Positions 8,511-17,538 are shown, counted from the first letter of the stretch. The stretch: 64,000 bases of DNA from Sphingomonadales bacterium UBA2683 (GCA_002354635.1 DELZ01000004.1:321131-385130); one strand, 5' to 3'. Made by a program: numbers and translations. Notes: generated by a model from the letters alone, not told the origin.

Positions 8511-9080
8511 TTAGCGCATCAGCTTGCCAGCCATGCCGATGATGTCGTCCAGCGGATTTCCATCCCCGTTCAGATCGAGCAGCGATCCGAGGCCACCGCC
8601 GGCTGACGCGTTATTACCGCCACCCAGCAATCCACCGATCAGACCGCCAAGTCCTCCACCACTGCCCGTGCTTTCACTGCTTTGCTTGGCCATATATCCT
8701 GCCACCATCATCGCTACATAGGGAAGCATTTTCTTGAGCAGGTCACTGCTGATACCCGTCTGCTGTTCTGCGCCAGCGGCTACGGTCCGACTGACTTCCT
8801 TGGAACCGAATATCTGGCCTAGAACATCATTGCCTTTCGAGACCGGAGTGGGCTGGGTATCGAGCACGCTGTCGAGCAGTCCGCCACCGCCCAGCTGACC
8901 GAGAAGTCCGCCGAGCCCGTCCAGTCCACCCGGCTGGGTCTGCGTTGTCTTTTTGAAACCGCCCAATATGGCAGGCAGCAACGCGGCAGCACCGGCTTCG
9001 GCAACGCTTTCGTTGACTCCGAGCTCCTTTGCCATCGAGCCAATCCCGCCCGACTGCTGCAACATATCCATAATATTCAT
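8511..9080 (-). CDS. DUF937 domain protein
   Basis: A 189-residue protein whose N-terminal half matches DUF937 (MDMLQQSGGIGSMAKELGV, then a helical segment ending LLPAILGGFKK). A Gly/Leu-rich linker (LDGLGGLLGQLGGGGLLDSVL) and a second helical block (LLKKMLPYVAMMVAGYMAKQ) follow, then another Gly-rich stretch and the terminal DLNGDGNPLDD loop. There is no signal peptide. DUF937/YidB-like proteins are widespread and of unsettled function. It is separated from the next small gene by 27 bp, so the two are probably co-transcribed. Confidence 0.8.
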   Translation of the reverse strand: MNIMDMLQQSGGIGSMAKELGVNESVAEAGAAALLPAILGGFKKTTQTQPGGLDGLGGLLGQLGGGGLLDSVLDTQPTPVSKGNDVLGQIFGSKEVSRTVAAGAEQQTGISSDLLKKMLPYVAMMVAGYMAKQSSESTGSGGGLGGLIGGLLGGGNNASAGGGLGSLLDLNGDGNPLDDIIGMAGKLMR

Positions 9081-9358
9081 CGTCGCCTTCCTTCCGTAGC
9101 CCGGCTGCTCTTCGTGATTCCTTTTCCAGCGAAGGCCCTAGCATATTTTCTTGCCAAATGCCGCTTGCTCGACGGAGTGGCTTGCGACTGTAGCGCCAGA
9201 CCGTCAAGGCTGTCTCAAGGCAGTTGTTTCCGCGAGGAATGTTCTGGACACCATAGGATCAGGATTCAAGCCACCAGAAGCAGATAAACCGGATTCATCG
9301 GCGGAACGGAAGGTCTAATCCTCTGGACGCTATGATTGTTTGAATTTAGGCGGAGGCT

Positions 9359-10024
9359 GTGATCGATCATGGCCCCCTTTCCTTTGCCGAAGCCCCGGCC
9401 GGATGTCTTCGCTGCCCCAGACTGGCCGACCTGCGTCAATCGCTGCGCAAGGAACATCCCGACTGGTGGAACGCACCGGTTCCCGCATTTGGTGATCCGG
9501 ATGCTTGGCTTGCGATTGTCGGCCTTGCACCCGGCAAGGAAGGCGCCAATCGCACGGGAAGACCCTTTACCGGTGATGCCTCGGGCGCGATGCTGTTCGC
9601 TACCCTGACCAAATATGGATGCGTCGAGGGAATATTTGCCAATGATCCGGCCGATGATATCCGGCTCAACGGGGCGATCATCCTCAACGCCGTCAAATGC
9701 CTGCCGCCGGAGAACAAACCGACCGGTGGCGAGATCAACAATTGCCGACCTTTTCTGGCCAGGGCGCTTGATGGCCTCCCCAGATTACAGATCATGATAG
9801 CCCTGGGCAAAGTCGCCCACGACAGCATAATCCGGCTATCCGGTGAGAGACTCACCGATCATAAGTTCGTCCATGGCGCCACCCACCAGCTCCCCGATGG
9901 TCGCACCCTGATCGACAGCTATCATTGCAGCCGCTATAATGTGAATACAGGGCGACTGACAGCCACGATGTTTGAAGAAGTTTTCGAGCGAGCCGTTTAT
10001 TTGTCTTCAACCAGCCGCCCGTAA
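9359..10024 (+). CDS. Uracil-DNA glycosylase family 5 (UDGb type)
   Basis: DNA repair glycosylase with a [4Fe-4S] cluster; UDGb enzymes excise uracil and other deaminated bases. Four cysteines suited to the cluster are C16, C19, C114 and C129. Motif A, GLAPGKEGANRTGRPFTGD at 55-73, has the UDGb form rather than the family 4 form, and motif B near the end is HCSRYNVNTGRLT. The only usable start is a GTG two bases after a GGAGG; an in-frame stop lies just upstream, so the spacing is odd but no other ATG/GTG start keeps C16 and C19. Its 3' end overlaps aguB by 28 bp in convergent orientation. Confidence 0.9.
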   Translation: MIDHGPLSFAEAPAGCLRCPRLADLRQSLRKEHPDWWNAPVPAFGDPDAWLAIVGLAPGKEGANRTGRPFTGDASGAMLFATLTKYGCVEGIFANDPADDIRLNGAIILNAVKCLPPENKPTGGEINNCRPFLARALDGLPRLQIMIALGKVAHDSIIRLSGERLTDHKFVHGATHQLPDGRTLIDSYHCSRYNVNTGRLTATMFEEVFERAVYLSSTSRP

Positions 10025-10845
10025 AGCTCGGGACGGCGATCCCGGAAAAAACCCATGCCCGCCCGGTGCGCGCGCGCTTCTTCCAGATCGAATGATGTAA
10101 CCAGAACGCCGATCTCGTCCGATCCATATTCGGCTACGAGGTCACCCCATTGGTTGGCGATGAAACTGTGCCCGTAGAACGTCTGGTCGTCTTCCAGTCC
10201 GATCCGGTTGCTGGCGACCACCGGCATGCAGTTGCTCACCGCATGGCCCTGCATCGCCCGGCGCCACATGCGGCTTGTATCGAGATCGGCATCATAAGGT
10301 TCCGACCCGATTGCAGTAGGATAGAATAATATTTCCGCGCCCATCAACGCCATCGCCCGGGCGCTTTCCGGATACCATTGATCCCAGCAGATGCCGACGC
10401 CGATGCGGGTGCCGAACAAATCCCACGTCTTGAAGCCCGTGTTGCCCGGGCGGAAATAATATTTTTCCTCGTAACCGGGTCCGTCGGGAATATGACTTTT
10501 CCTGTACACGCCCATGATCTCGCCTTCGGGATCAATCATCGCCAGGCTGTTGTAATGATGCGGCCCATCCCGTTCGAAAAAGCTGGCCGGGATCGCGACG
10601 CCATATTGCTTCGCCAGCTTTTGCATGGCCATCACCGGAGCGCTCTCGCTTGCCGGCTGCGCCAGCGCAAACAGCTCCTCGTCCTCGGTCTTGCAGAAAT
10701 AGGGGCTCGCAAACAGCTCGGGCGGCAGGATGATCTGGGCCCCCTGCTCCGCAGCCTCGGCAATCAGGTTGCTGACAGCAAAGATATTTTCCCGTTCATC
10801 ACCACCAAGAGGCAATTGCAGGGCCGCTACGCATAAATTGGTCAT
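9997..10845 (-). CDS. aguB: N-carbamoylputrescine amidase
   Basis: Nitrilase-superfamily enzyme that hydrolyses N-carbamoylputrescine to putrescine, CO2 and ammonia. The Glu-Lys-Cys triad is visible at E43 (PPELFASPYF), K116 (YRKSHIP) and C153 (GVGICWDQWYPE). The length of 282 is normal. It is on the same strand as aguA (11878-12990), which makes its substrate from agmatine; the methyltransferase-like gene between them makes an aguA-x-aguB set. This is the standard agmatine route to putrescine. Confidence in function is raised by the aguA neighbour. Confidence 0.92.
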   Translation of the reverse strand: MTNLCVAALQLPLGGDERENIFAVSNLIAEAAEQGAQIILPPELFASPYFCKTEDEELFALAQPASESAPVMAMQKLAKQYGVAIPASFFERDGPHHYNSLAMIDPEGEIMGVYRKSHIPDGPGYEEKYYFRPGNTGFKTWDLFGTRIGVGICWDQWYPESARAMALMGAEILFYPTAIGSEPYDADLDTSRMWRRAMQGHAVSNCMPVVASNRIGLEDDQTFYGHSFIANQWGDLVAEYGSDEIGVLVTSFDLEEARAHRAGMGFFRDRRPELYGRLVEDK

Positions 10846-10863
10846 AGCGGCCCTGTTAGCGCG

Positions 10864-11721
10864 TTAGGGACGCTTCTTAAACAATAATGTCATCCGATCG
10901 GATTCGCCGATGGCCTGATATTTGGCCTTGTCAGCATCGCCTGACCGGAGGACCGGAGGCAAGGTCCACACACCGTCTGGATAGTTGGCCATATCTTTTG
11001 GATTGGCATTGATTTCGGACTCGCTGACCAGCTCGAAACCGTTCAGCTCGAACAGGTCCACAACCGATGCCTGCTTCAAATAGCCCTTACTGCCGTTAGA
11101 CATGGCATAGGATGCGTCAGGCTTGGCCCGGTGCTGGACTATCCCGATCATACCGTCATCGGCCAGCATGTCGCGAAGCAGCCGCAGTTCCGAGTCGGCC
11201 CGGTTGCTGTTCAGCATGCCATGGAGCGACCGGAATATCAAAATCCGGTCGACCTTGCCCTTCATGTCATCGGGCATCTCGTCACTCTCGAATGCCAGTA
11301 TCTTCTTGGCATCGATACCGGTCCATTGCGCGGCTGTATCCGGGAAGCTCTCGGGCCAGCCCTTGGTACGCGCTTCGCGGGCACGGTTCGGAAAATCGGT
11401 GGCCGAGCTGTCTGCGTTGATCGCAACATATTTGCCGCTGTCAGCAAGATAGGGGACCAATATACGCGTGTACCAGCCGCCACCGGGCCCATATTCGACA
11501 ACCGTTTGTCCTGGCTTGACTTCGAAGAAATTGAGCGTCTGCGCAGGATGGCGATAGGCATCCCGGGCCTTGTCGTCCGCGCGGCTTTGATCATTGAGAA
11601 TCGACTGCAGCCCTGCATCCGTCATCTCGACACCATTTTTCTTGTGGTGGTTGGCAGTCGCCGGAACAGCGCCCGTAAGCATCGCCAGCGCCGCACTCGC
11701 CATCAGCAATTTCTTCATCAT
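10864..11721 (-). CDS. Exported class I methyltransferase-like protein (COG4798 type)
   Basis: A 285-residue protein with a signal peptide (MMKKLLMASAALAMLTGAVPATA). A Rossmann methyltransferase-like core follows, with motif I VVEYGPGGGWYT and an acidic position after KYVAINAD. The central region (RILIFRSLHGM, then MIGIVQHRAKPDASY) is typical of the 'predicted methyltransferase' family found in sphingomonads. How a periplasmic protein would obtain SAM is unclear, so enzymatic activity is uncertain. It sits between aguA and aguB; a role in polyamine metabolism is only positional inference. Confidence 0.78.
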   Translation of the reverse strand: MMKKLLMASAALAMLTGAVPATANHHKKNGVEMTDAGLQSILNDQSRADDKARDAYRHPAQTLNFFEVKPGQTVVEYGPGGGWYTRILVPYLADSGKYVAINADSSATDFPNRAREARTKGWPESFPDTAAQWTGIDAKKILAFESDEMPDDMKGKVDRILIFRSLHGMLNSNRADSELRLLRDMLADDGMIGIVQHRAKPDASYAMSNGSKGYLKQASVVDLFELNGFELVSESEINANPKDMANYPDGVWTLPPVLRSGDADKAKYQAIGESDRMTLLFKKRP

Positions 11722-11877
11722 TCATTCCTCTCAGATTTCCGGGATCGGTTCTTCCTGCCTGCACATCTACAAGAGGCCTGCCTGGGCACAATAAGTATTA
11801 TCGGGGAATTCCCATAGACAGCTTATATTGCAGCCCGGGTGTGGGTCGGCATCAAAGTTCATCAACGGACGACTAAA

Positions 11878-12990
11878 CTAAAGGGCGAGCGGTATCTGTT
11901 GCGAAATACAGTGAAAACTGCCGCCACCGCGCAACAAGGCTTGGCTGGATAGGCCCACCACTTTGCGATCTGGAAAAAGATTGGCGATCCGTGCAACCGC
12001 CAGAGCGTCATTCGCGGCCCCATATTGTGGGACTGCCACCACCTGATTGCCGATATAGAAGTTCATATAGCTGGCAGGGGCGATGTCGCCGTCAATTTCA
12101 TACCGCCCTGCCGATGGCAGCCGGACCACCTGCAATCCGGATAACTGGACTATCCGTGCTGCATCTTCGAAAATATCTGCATTGGGATCCTCGGCTGACT
12201 CAGCTTTTGGAATTACCACCGTTCCCGGCGCGACAAAGCGGGCAAGATTGTCGACATGGCCATCGGTATGATCGGCGACCAGTCCGTCTCCGAGCCAGCA
12301 GATACTCTCGATCGCCAGAACCTGACCTAGACGCTCACTGACTTGTTGCTTCGTAATCCCCGCATTGCGATTGGGGTTGAGGATACATTGTTCGGTTGTG
12401 ATCAATTTGCCGTTGCCGTCTCCATCGATTGCGCCACCTTCCAATATCCAGTCATTGTTGCTGACCGGCAAATGGAAGCGCTCAGCCAGCCGCGTGCCGA
12501 TATCCTGATCACCCGCCATGGCATATTTGCCACCCCAGCCGTTGAAACGGAAGTTGTGCGCAACAAGTTTTTCGTTAGAAATCCTTAAAGCTGGTCCATT
12601 GTCACGCAGCCACAGTTCACCAAAACGGGAGTCGGCCTTTTTCGCCGGCTGATGAAACTTGCCCCCGCGCACGGCATTGTTTTCCCGCTTCTCGTTTCGC
12701 TTATCTCTCCGTTTGGTGATAATTGGGCCAGTATCGCGCAGCCAGATGTCGCCAAATGGCTCGAGGACGATTTCCACACCGGCTCCTGCCAGAGTGCCCG
12801 CCATATCGACGTCCGCGACCGTCCGGCAGACCAGAACAACGGTCTCGCCCGTCCCCTTATTCGCAATTGCATTGGCAAAGGCCGCCACTTCACGCTGCGC
12901 TTCTTCGCGACCGACAGGCCATTCCGCCGGATCACCAGGAAAGCCGATCCACACCGCCTGATGCGGTTCCCATTCTGCTGGCCATCTCAT
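11878..12990 (-). CDS. aguA: Agmatine deiminase with a 44-residue internal expansion
   Basis: Converts agmatine to N-carbamoylputrescine. The family hallmarks are present: the N-terminal MPAEW-like MRWPAEWEPH, FGDIWLRDTGP at 79-89, FRFNGWGGKY at 148-156, the His-bearing DGLVADHTDGHVDN, and the catalytic Cys361 in GGGSFHCISQQ. Unusually, a second copy of the WLRDxGP motif (FGELWLRDNGP, 123-133) follows the first after a very basic linker (KRRDKRNEKRE). Typical AguA sequences have this motif once, followed directly by the FNGWGG segment. The frame is intact, so the gene is probably expressed, but the expansion sits next to the active site. Family call firm; activity should not be assumed. Confidence 0.88.
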   Translation of the reverse strand: MRWPAEWEPHQAVWIGFPGDPAEWPVGREEAQREVAAFANAIANKGTGETVVLVCRTVADVDMAGTLAGAGVEIVLEPFGDIWLRDTGPIITKRRDKRNEKRENNAVRGGKFHQPAKKADSRFGELWLRDNGPALRISNEKLVAHNFRFNGWGGKYAMAGDQDIGTRLAERFHLPVSNNDWILEGGAIDGDGNGKLITTEQCILNPNRNAGITKQQVSERLGQVLAIESICWLGDGLVADHTDGHVDNLARFVAPGTVVIPKAESAEDPNADIFEDAARIVQLSGLQVVRLPSAGRYEIDGDIAPASYMNFYIGNQVVAVPQYGAANDALAVARIANLFPDRKVVGLSSQALLRGGGSFHCISQQIPLAL

Positions 12991-13011
12991 CTTGCCGTCT
13001 TTCGGAGCGGA

Positions 13012-14688
13012 TCAACCGCCAGCGCGACTCTGGTCCCGGGTAGCGCGGAATTCGTCACCTTCGTTCCAGTTGGGCCATGCTTCGGTCATCGCCAGCATCC
13101 GGCCGACCGTGTAATAGACTTTCAGATCGCCCATCACGCCGGTCCAGTCCCACTCCGGATTATATTCGTCCTTGGGACCGTGATAGCGATTGTCGGTATA
13201 GTCCTTGGCCACCGCCTCGCCGGCTTCCCGGCCGCCGTCCACCAGATCCTCACCGCCTTCGAAATAGATCATCGGTACGCCCAGCTTGGCAAAGCTGAAA
13301 TGGTCGGACCGGTAATAATAGCCCTTCTCCGGTGTCGGCTCGGCTTCGGCTACACGGCCATCGCCCTTCAATGCCGCCTCCAGATAGCCATCCAGCTGTG
13401 ATTTGCCTTTGCCGACCACGATGACATTCTTTGCCGGTCCAGCCATGCCAAAGGCATCCATATTCACACCGCCAACCGTCTGGCTGAGTGGATAAATCGG
13501 ATTTTCAGCGTAATATTTGGAGCCGAGCAGGCCCGATTCCTCGGCCGTTACCGCCAGAAAAATCACGCTGCGATCCGGCGCCCCTGCCTTGACATAGGCT
13601 TCTGCCAGAGCAACCAAAGCGGCCGTACCCGTAGCATTGTCGACTGCACCATTGCAGATATCATCGCCATCCGGCGCGGGCTTGCAGCGCCCGAGATGAT
13701 CCCAGTGAGCGGTATAGATGACATATTCATCAGGACGGGTCTTGCCTTTCAAAATGCCTACGACATTCTTGCTATCGGTTTTCTGGATGTCGTTTTCCAG
13801 CGAAACGGTGGCCTTCAGCTTCAAGTCCACTGCCTTGAAACCCTTTTTCCTCGCCGCCGCCATTTGGGTGGTCAAATCCTGGCCCGCAGCAGCAAAGACT
13901 TTCGCCGCAGCATCTTTCTGGATCCAGCCGTTCAGCTTGGTCTGGTCCGCTCCACCATTGGCCGACTGCGCATAGAACTGCTCGCCGGTCCAGCTGGATT
14001 CCACGACGTTCCAGCCATAGGCTGCCGGAGCTGTATCGTGGATGATGATAGCTGCCGCAGCGCCCTGCCGCGCCGCCTCTTCATATTTATACGTCCAGCG
14101 GCCATAATAGGTCATCGCCCGACCGCCGAATTCGCCTTCCAGGCTTTCGGTACCAAAGTCCGGATCGTTGACCAGGATAACCACTGTCTTGCCCTTGACG
14201 TCGATACCGGCATAGTCGTTCCAGCCGCGCTCCGGCGCGTTAATTCCATAGCCGACGAACACCATGTCACTGTCGGTGACTTCGATTTTCGGCTGTTCCT
14301 GATAGCTGGTGACGACAAATTCGCTGCCAAATTCAAAAGACAAGGCAGTAGCACCACCACTGACTTGCAGAGGAGACGTATTTTTTGCCGTAATCCCGAC
14401 CAGCGGCACTTCCTGAAACCAGCTGTCGCCGTTGCCCGGCGCCAGTCCGGCTGCAGCAAATTTTTCGGAGATCAGCTTGGTCGTCTTTTCTTCGCCCGCT
14501 GTGCCAGGAGCACGACCCTCATAGGCATCGGAAGAAAGCTCTTCGGTGATCGATTTCATCGTTTCCACCGACAATTCCGGCGCGGCGATTTCGGGAATCG
14601 CAAGGGTTGCATCTTCCTCTTCGATTTTGGTGCAACCGGCCAGTACCAGTGGGGGCAGGAGAAGCGTTAGCAGCGACCGTTTGAACAT
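13012..14688 (-). CDS. M28 family zinc peptidase, lipoprotein
   Basis: A 558-residue exported peptidase. The ATG at 14688, with AAGGAA eight bases upstream, gives a lipoprotein signal peptide with lipobox LAGC, so the mature protein is lipid-anchored. A PA-like insert (GVKGKTVVILVNDPDF-like segment) precedes the catalytic core. Zinc-site segments are TAHWDHLG, NGAVDNATGTAAL, TAEESGLLGSKYY, NMDAFG and a late YHGPKDEY. It is longer than the M28 enzyme at 5040-6536 but built the same way. It is transcribed away from the S9 peptidase across a 160-bp divergent promoter region. Aminopeptidase-type activity is likely. Confidence 0.88.
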   Translation of the reverse strand: MFKRSLLTLLLPPLVLAGCTKIEEEDATLAIPEIAAPELSVETMKSITEELSSDAYEGRAPGTAGEEKTTKLISEKFAAAGLAPGNGDSWFQEVPLVGITAKNTSPLQVSGGATALSFEFGSEFVVTSYQEQPKIEVTDSDMVFVGYGINAPERGWNDYAGIDVKGKTVVILVNDPDFGTESLEGEFGGRAMTYYGRWTYKYEEAARQGAAAAIIIHDTAPAAYGWNVVESSWTGEQFYAQSANGGADQTKLNGWIQKDAAAKVFAAAGQDLTTQMAAARKKGFKAVDLKLKATVSLENDIQKTDSKNVVGILKGKTRPDEYVIYTAHWDHLGRCKPAPDGDDICNGAVDNATGTAALVALAEAYVKAGAPDRSVIFLAVTAEESGLLGSKYYAENPIYPLSQTVGGVNMDAFGMAGPAKNVIVVGKGKSQLDGYLEAALKGDGRVAEAEPTPEKGYYYRSDHFSFAKLGVPMIYFEGGEDLVDGGREAGEAVAKDYTDNRYHGPKDEYNPEWDWTGVMGDLKVYYTVGRMLAMTEAWPNWNEGDEFRATRDQSRAGG

Positions 14689-14848
14689 ATTGCGTTTCCT
14701 TCTGAAATTTTCGGCGTGCAAGATCATGGCACGGTCAATGGCAGACGATTTTCGGCAAGGCAAGAAGCGTCGCGATTCAATTTCCGGGGTTGCCAAAACA
14801 TTTCGAGTTCGCGATGTTCGGTGGTGAATATTTCAGGGGAGAGTTTTT

Positions 14849-16810
14849 GTGTTTCGTAATAGTTTAGTTTTTGTTTCATTGGCGACTTCGACGGCCTTTG
14901 GCATTCCCGCCGCTTTGGCAAATGAAAAAGCCGAAATTTTCGGTGCCATGCCGGCGATCCGCGATATCAGCCTGTCACCGGACGGAACGAAGATTGCCTT
15001 CATCTCTCCCGGTCCGGGAAAAATGTCGGATCTCTATACCATTGATCTGGCCAAGGGCGACACGCCCACGCGGGTGATGAGTTCCTCGGGTGAACCGGAA
15101 AACCTGCAGTGGTGCGGATGGGTTTCGAATGCGCGCCTTGCGTGCCGTCTGGGCGGCCTCAAGGAACAGGCCGGTGAAATATATGGATTTGGCACCATTT
15201 TCGCGATCGACTCGAATGGCGAAAACGCCAGACAGCTGACGCTGGAAAAAGACGCGAACACGCTGACCTACAGTCTGGGCAGCGGTGACATCATCGACTG
15301 GTTGCCGGACGAACAAAATGCCGTTCTGATGAGTCGATATCATCCCGAGCAGAGCTCGAACGGGACGAGAATTGTAAACCGGAATTTCGGGTGGGCCGTG
15401 GAGCGCATCGATACAATCACGGGCAAGGCAAAATTTGTCGAGAGGCCAGCCGACGAAGCCATCGAATATATCAGCGACGGGGAGGGCAATGTCCGGATCA
15501 AGGGCATGCGGACAAAACTCGGCGCAACGGAGCGCGATTCCGGTCGCATAAAATATTATTATATGAATGAGAAGGACGACTGGGTCGAACTGGGCCAACT
15601 CGACTATGCCAATCGCAGTGGGTTCAACCCTTATGCGGTAGACAAGACTCGCAATGCGGTGTTCGGTTTCGCGCCCTTTAAGGGGCGCCAGGCCCTGATA
15701 TCGCTCAAGCTCGACGGCAGCGGAGAACAAGAAATACTGGTTGCCAACGACCAGGTCGATGTCGATGGACTCATCCGCATCGGGCGCAAGAATCGTGTCG
15801 TCGGCGCCAGCTATGCGATCGAGAAACGCGAAGCCATCTATTTCGATGAAGGCCTCGAAAAACTGGCGACTGGTTTGGCCAATGCTCTGGGTGGAGAAAG
15901 CGCGATCAATTTCTCCGACTCCAGCCAGGATGAGAGCAAGCTGCTGATTTGGGCGGGCTCGGACATCGATCCGGGGCAATATTTCCTTTTTGACCGCGGC
16001 ACCAAACAGCTGCGACCGCTGCTGGGCGTCAGACCGAAAGTCGAAACCCAGAATTTGGCGACGGTGAAGCCGATCACTTTCCCGGCCGCAGATGGCACGC
16101 AGATTCCTGGTTACCTGACCCTGCCCAAGGGTGTGGAACCGAAGAACCTGCCGGCCATTGTCATCCCCCACGGTGGCCCAGAATCCCGGGATGAATGGGG
16201 TTTTGACTGGCTCGCGCAGTTTTTCGTCAGCCAGGGCTATGCCGTGTTGCAGCCCAATTTCCGCGGCTCGGCAGGCTATGGTGATGACTGGTTTCTGGAA
16301 AACGGCTACAAGTCCTGGAAAGTCGCGATTGGCGATGTTTCTGACGGTGGCCGCTGGCTGATCAATCAGGGCATCGCCAAGCCGGAGGCGCTATCCATAG
16401 TGGGATGGTCCTACGGGGGCTATGCCGCGCTGCAATCAGCCGCGACCTATCCCGACCTGTTCAAGGCCGTTATCGCGATTGCGCCGGTTACAGACCTGGC
16501 GCTCAAGAAAAACAGCAATAACAATAACTATAGCAGCGTCGTTGAAGACGACCGCGTCGGAAGCGGTCCCCATGTCAGGGAAGGATCGCCGGCGCAAAAT
16601 GCCGACAGGATCAAGGCGCCGGTATTGCTGTTCCACGGCGACCTCGATCAGAATGTCCTGATCAATCAGTCCAAGATGATGGAAGACAAGCTCAAAGATG
16701 CCGGCAAGGCCGTGACTTTCATCGAATATAAGGGCTTGGAGCATAGTTTGCAGAATTCGGCATCCCGCATTGACATGCTGACCAGATCGGCAGCATTCCT
16801 GCCGAAGTAA
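14849..16810 (+). CDS. Exported S9 family (prolyl oligopeptidase/acylaminoacyl-type) peptidase
   Basis: A 653-residue serine peptidase. It starts at a GTG preceded by AGGGGAGAG and has a signal peptide ending near ALA-NE. Residues of about 40-380 form a repeated WD-like beta-propeller (DISLSPDGTKIAFISPG marks one blade). The C-terminal alpha/beta-hydrolase carries the triad: Ser521 in GWSYGGYAA, Asp600 in HGDLDQNV and His632 in LEHSL. It is divergent from the M28 lipoprotein gene, consistent with a shared role in peptide breakdown outside the cytoplasm. A strong terminator follows at 16831-16859. Confidence 0.9.
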   Translation: MFRNSLVFVSLATSTAFGIPAALANEKAEIFGAMPAIRDISLSPDGTKIAFISPGPGKMSDLYTIDLAKGDTPTRVMSSSGEPENLQWCGWVSNARLACRLGGLKEQAGEIYGFGTIFAIDSNGENARQLTLEKDANTLTYSLGSGDIIDWLPDEQNAVLMSRYHPEQSSNGTRIVNRNFGWAVERIDTITGKAKFVERPADEAIEYISDGEGNVRIKGMRTKLGATERDSGRIKYYYMNEKDDWVELGQLDYANRSGFNPYAVDKTRNAVFGFAPFKGRQALISLKLDGSGEQEILVANDQVDVDGLIRIGRKNRVVGASYAIEKREAIYFDEGLEKLATGLANALGGESAINFSDSSQDESKLLIWAGSDIDPGQYFLFDRGTKQLRPLLGVRPKVETQNLATVKPITFPAADGTQIPGYLTLPKGVEPKNLPAIVIPHGGPESRDEWGFDWLAQFFVSQGYAVLQPNFRGSAGYGDDWFLENGYKSWKVAIGDVSDGGRWLINQGIAKPEALSIVGWSYGGYAALQSAATYPDLFKAVIAIAPVTDLALKKNSNNNNYSSVVEDDRVGSGPHVREGSPAQNADRIKAPVLLFHGDLDQNVLINQSKMMEDKLKDAGKAVTFIEYKGLEHSLQNSASRIDMLTRSAAFLPK

Positions 16811-16830
16811 TCGGCCTCCCACGGACAAAA

Positions 16831-16859
16831 AAAGGGCGGCCTTTCGGGCCGCCCTTTTT
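16831..16859. terminator. Intrinsic terminator between the S9 peptidase gene and rpsD
   Basis: An eight-base perfect GC-rich stem (GGGCGGCC with GGCCGCCC) around the loop TTTCG, flanked by an A run on the left and five T on the right. It lies between two convergent genes, and the A/T flanks let it work in both directions. Confidence 0.9.
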
Positions 16860-16877
16860 GATTCGATAAGTGATCAA

Positions 16878-17492
16878 TTAGCGCGAATAGAATTCGACAA
16901 CCAGATTGGGTTCCATGGTCACCGGATAAGGAACTTCATCCAGTGTAGGGATACGGACATAGGTTACCTTGTCGGTACCATCGGGTGTCACATATTCCGG
17001 AATATCGCGTTCTGGCAGGCTCTGTGCTTCGATAACGAGCAGCATTTCCTTGGCCTTGTCGCTCAACGAAACCACATCGCCGGGAACAACCTTGCGCGAT
17101 GCAACATTGCATTTGACGCCGTTGACACGGATATGGCCGTGGCTGACCAGCTGACGGGCAGCAAAGATGGTCGGGGTGAACTTGGCGCGATAGACAACCA
17201 TGTCGAGGCGCTGCTCGAGCAGGCCGATCAGGTTCTGGCTCGTATCGCCTTTCATCGCTGCGGCTTCCTTATAAGCGCGGCGGAACTGCTTTTCCGTCAC
17301 ATCGCCATAATAGCCTTTCAGCTTCTGCTTGGCGCGCAGCTGGATACCGAAGTCGGACAGTTTGCCCTTGCGGCGCTGGCCGTGCTGGCCCGGACCATAG
17401 TCGCGGCGATTGACGGGTGATTTGGGACGGCCCCAGATATTCTCGCCCATACGACGATCAAGTTTATATTTGGAACTGGTACGTTTGGTCAT
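16878..17492 (-). CDS. rpsD: 30S ribosomal protein uS4
   Basis: Primary-binding small-subunit protein that nucleates 16S rRNA 5' domain assembly. The 204-residue length and sequence are canonical: MTKRTSSKYKLDRRMGENIWG, the conserved YGPGQHGQRRKGKLSDFG segment, and an S4 RNA-binding domain with RLDMVVYRAKF and VSHGHIRVNG. It is monocistronic here, with a terminator just past its end. Its leader contains a long inverted repeat at 17539-17570. S4 is a known translational repressor in E. coli and Bacillus, so this leader could be regulatory. Confidence 0.98.
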   Translation of the reverse strand: MTKRTSSKYKLDRRMGENIWGRPKSPVNRRDYGPGQHGQRRKGKLSDFGIQLRAKQKLKGYYGDVTEKQFRRAYKEAAAMKGDTSQNLIGLLEQRLDMVVYRAKFTPTIFAARQLVSHGHIRVNGVKCNVASRKVVPGDVVSLSDKAKEMLLVIEAQSLPERDIPEYVTPDGTDKVTYVRIPTLDEVPYPVTMEPNLVVEFYSR

Positions 17493-17538
17493 ATCAATGA
17501 CTCCTGATTTGCTGTTTCTAAGTCTTCCCGGAGCGCAC

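Noticed and set aside
9081..9358. Possible small gene or RNA in the 278-bp gap before the UDGb gene
   Set aside because: No open frame with a ribosome site, no strong hairpin and no clear promoter seen.
14975..16171. A 398-codon open frame opposite the S9 peptidase
   Set aside because: Shadow ORF with no signal peptide or domain; the forward strand has an intact catalytic triad.
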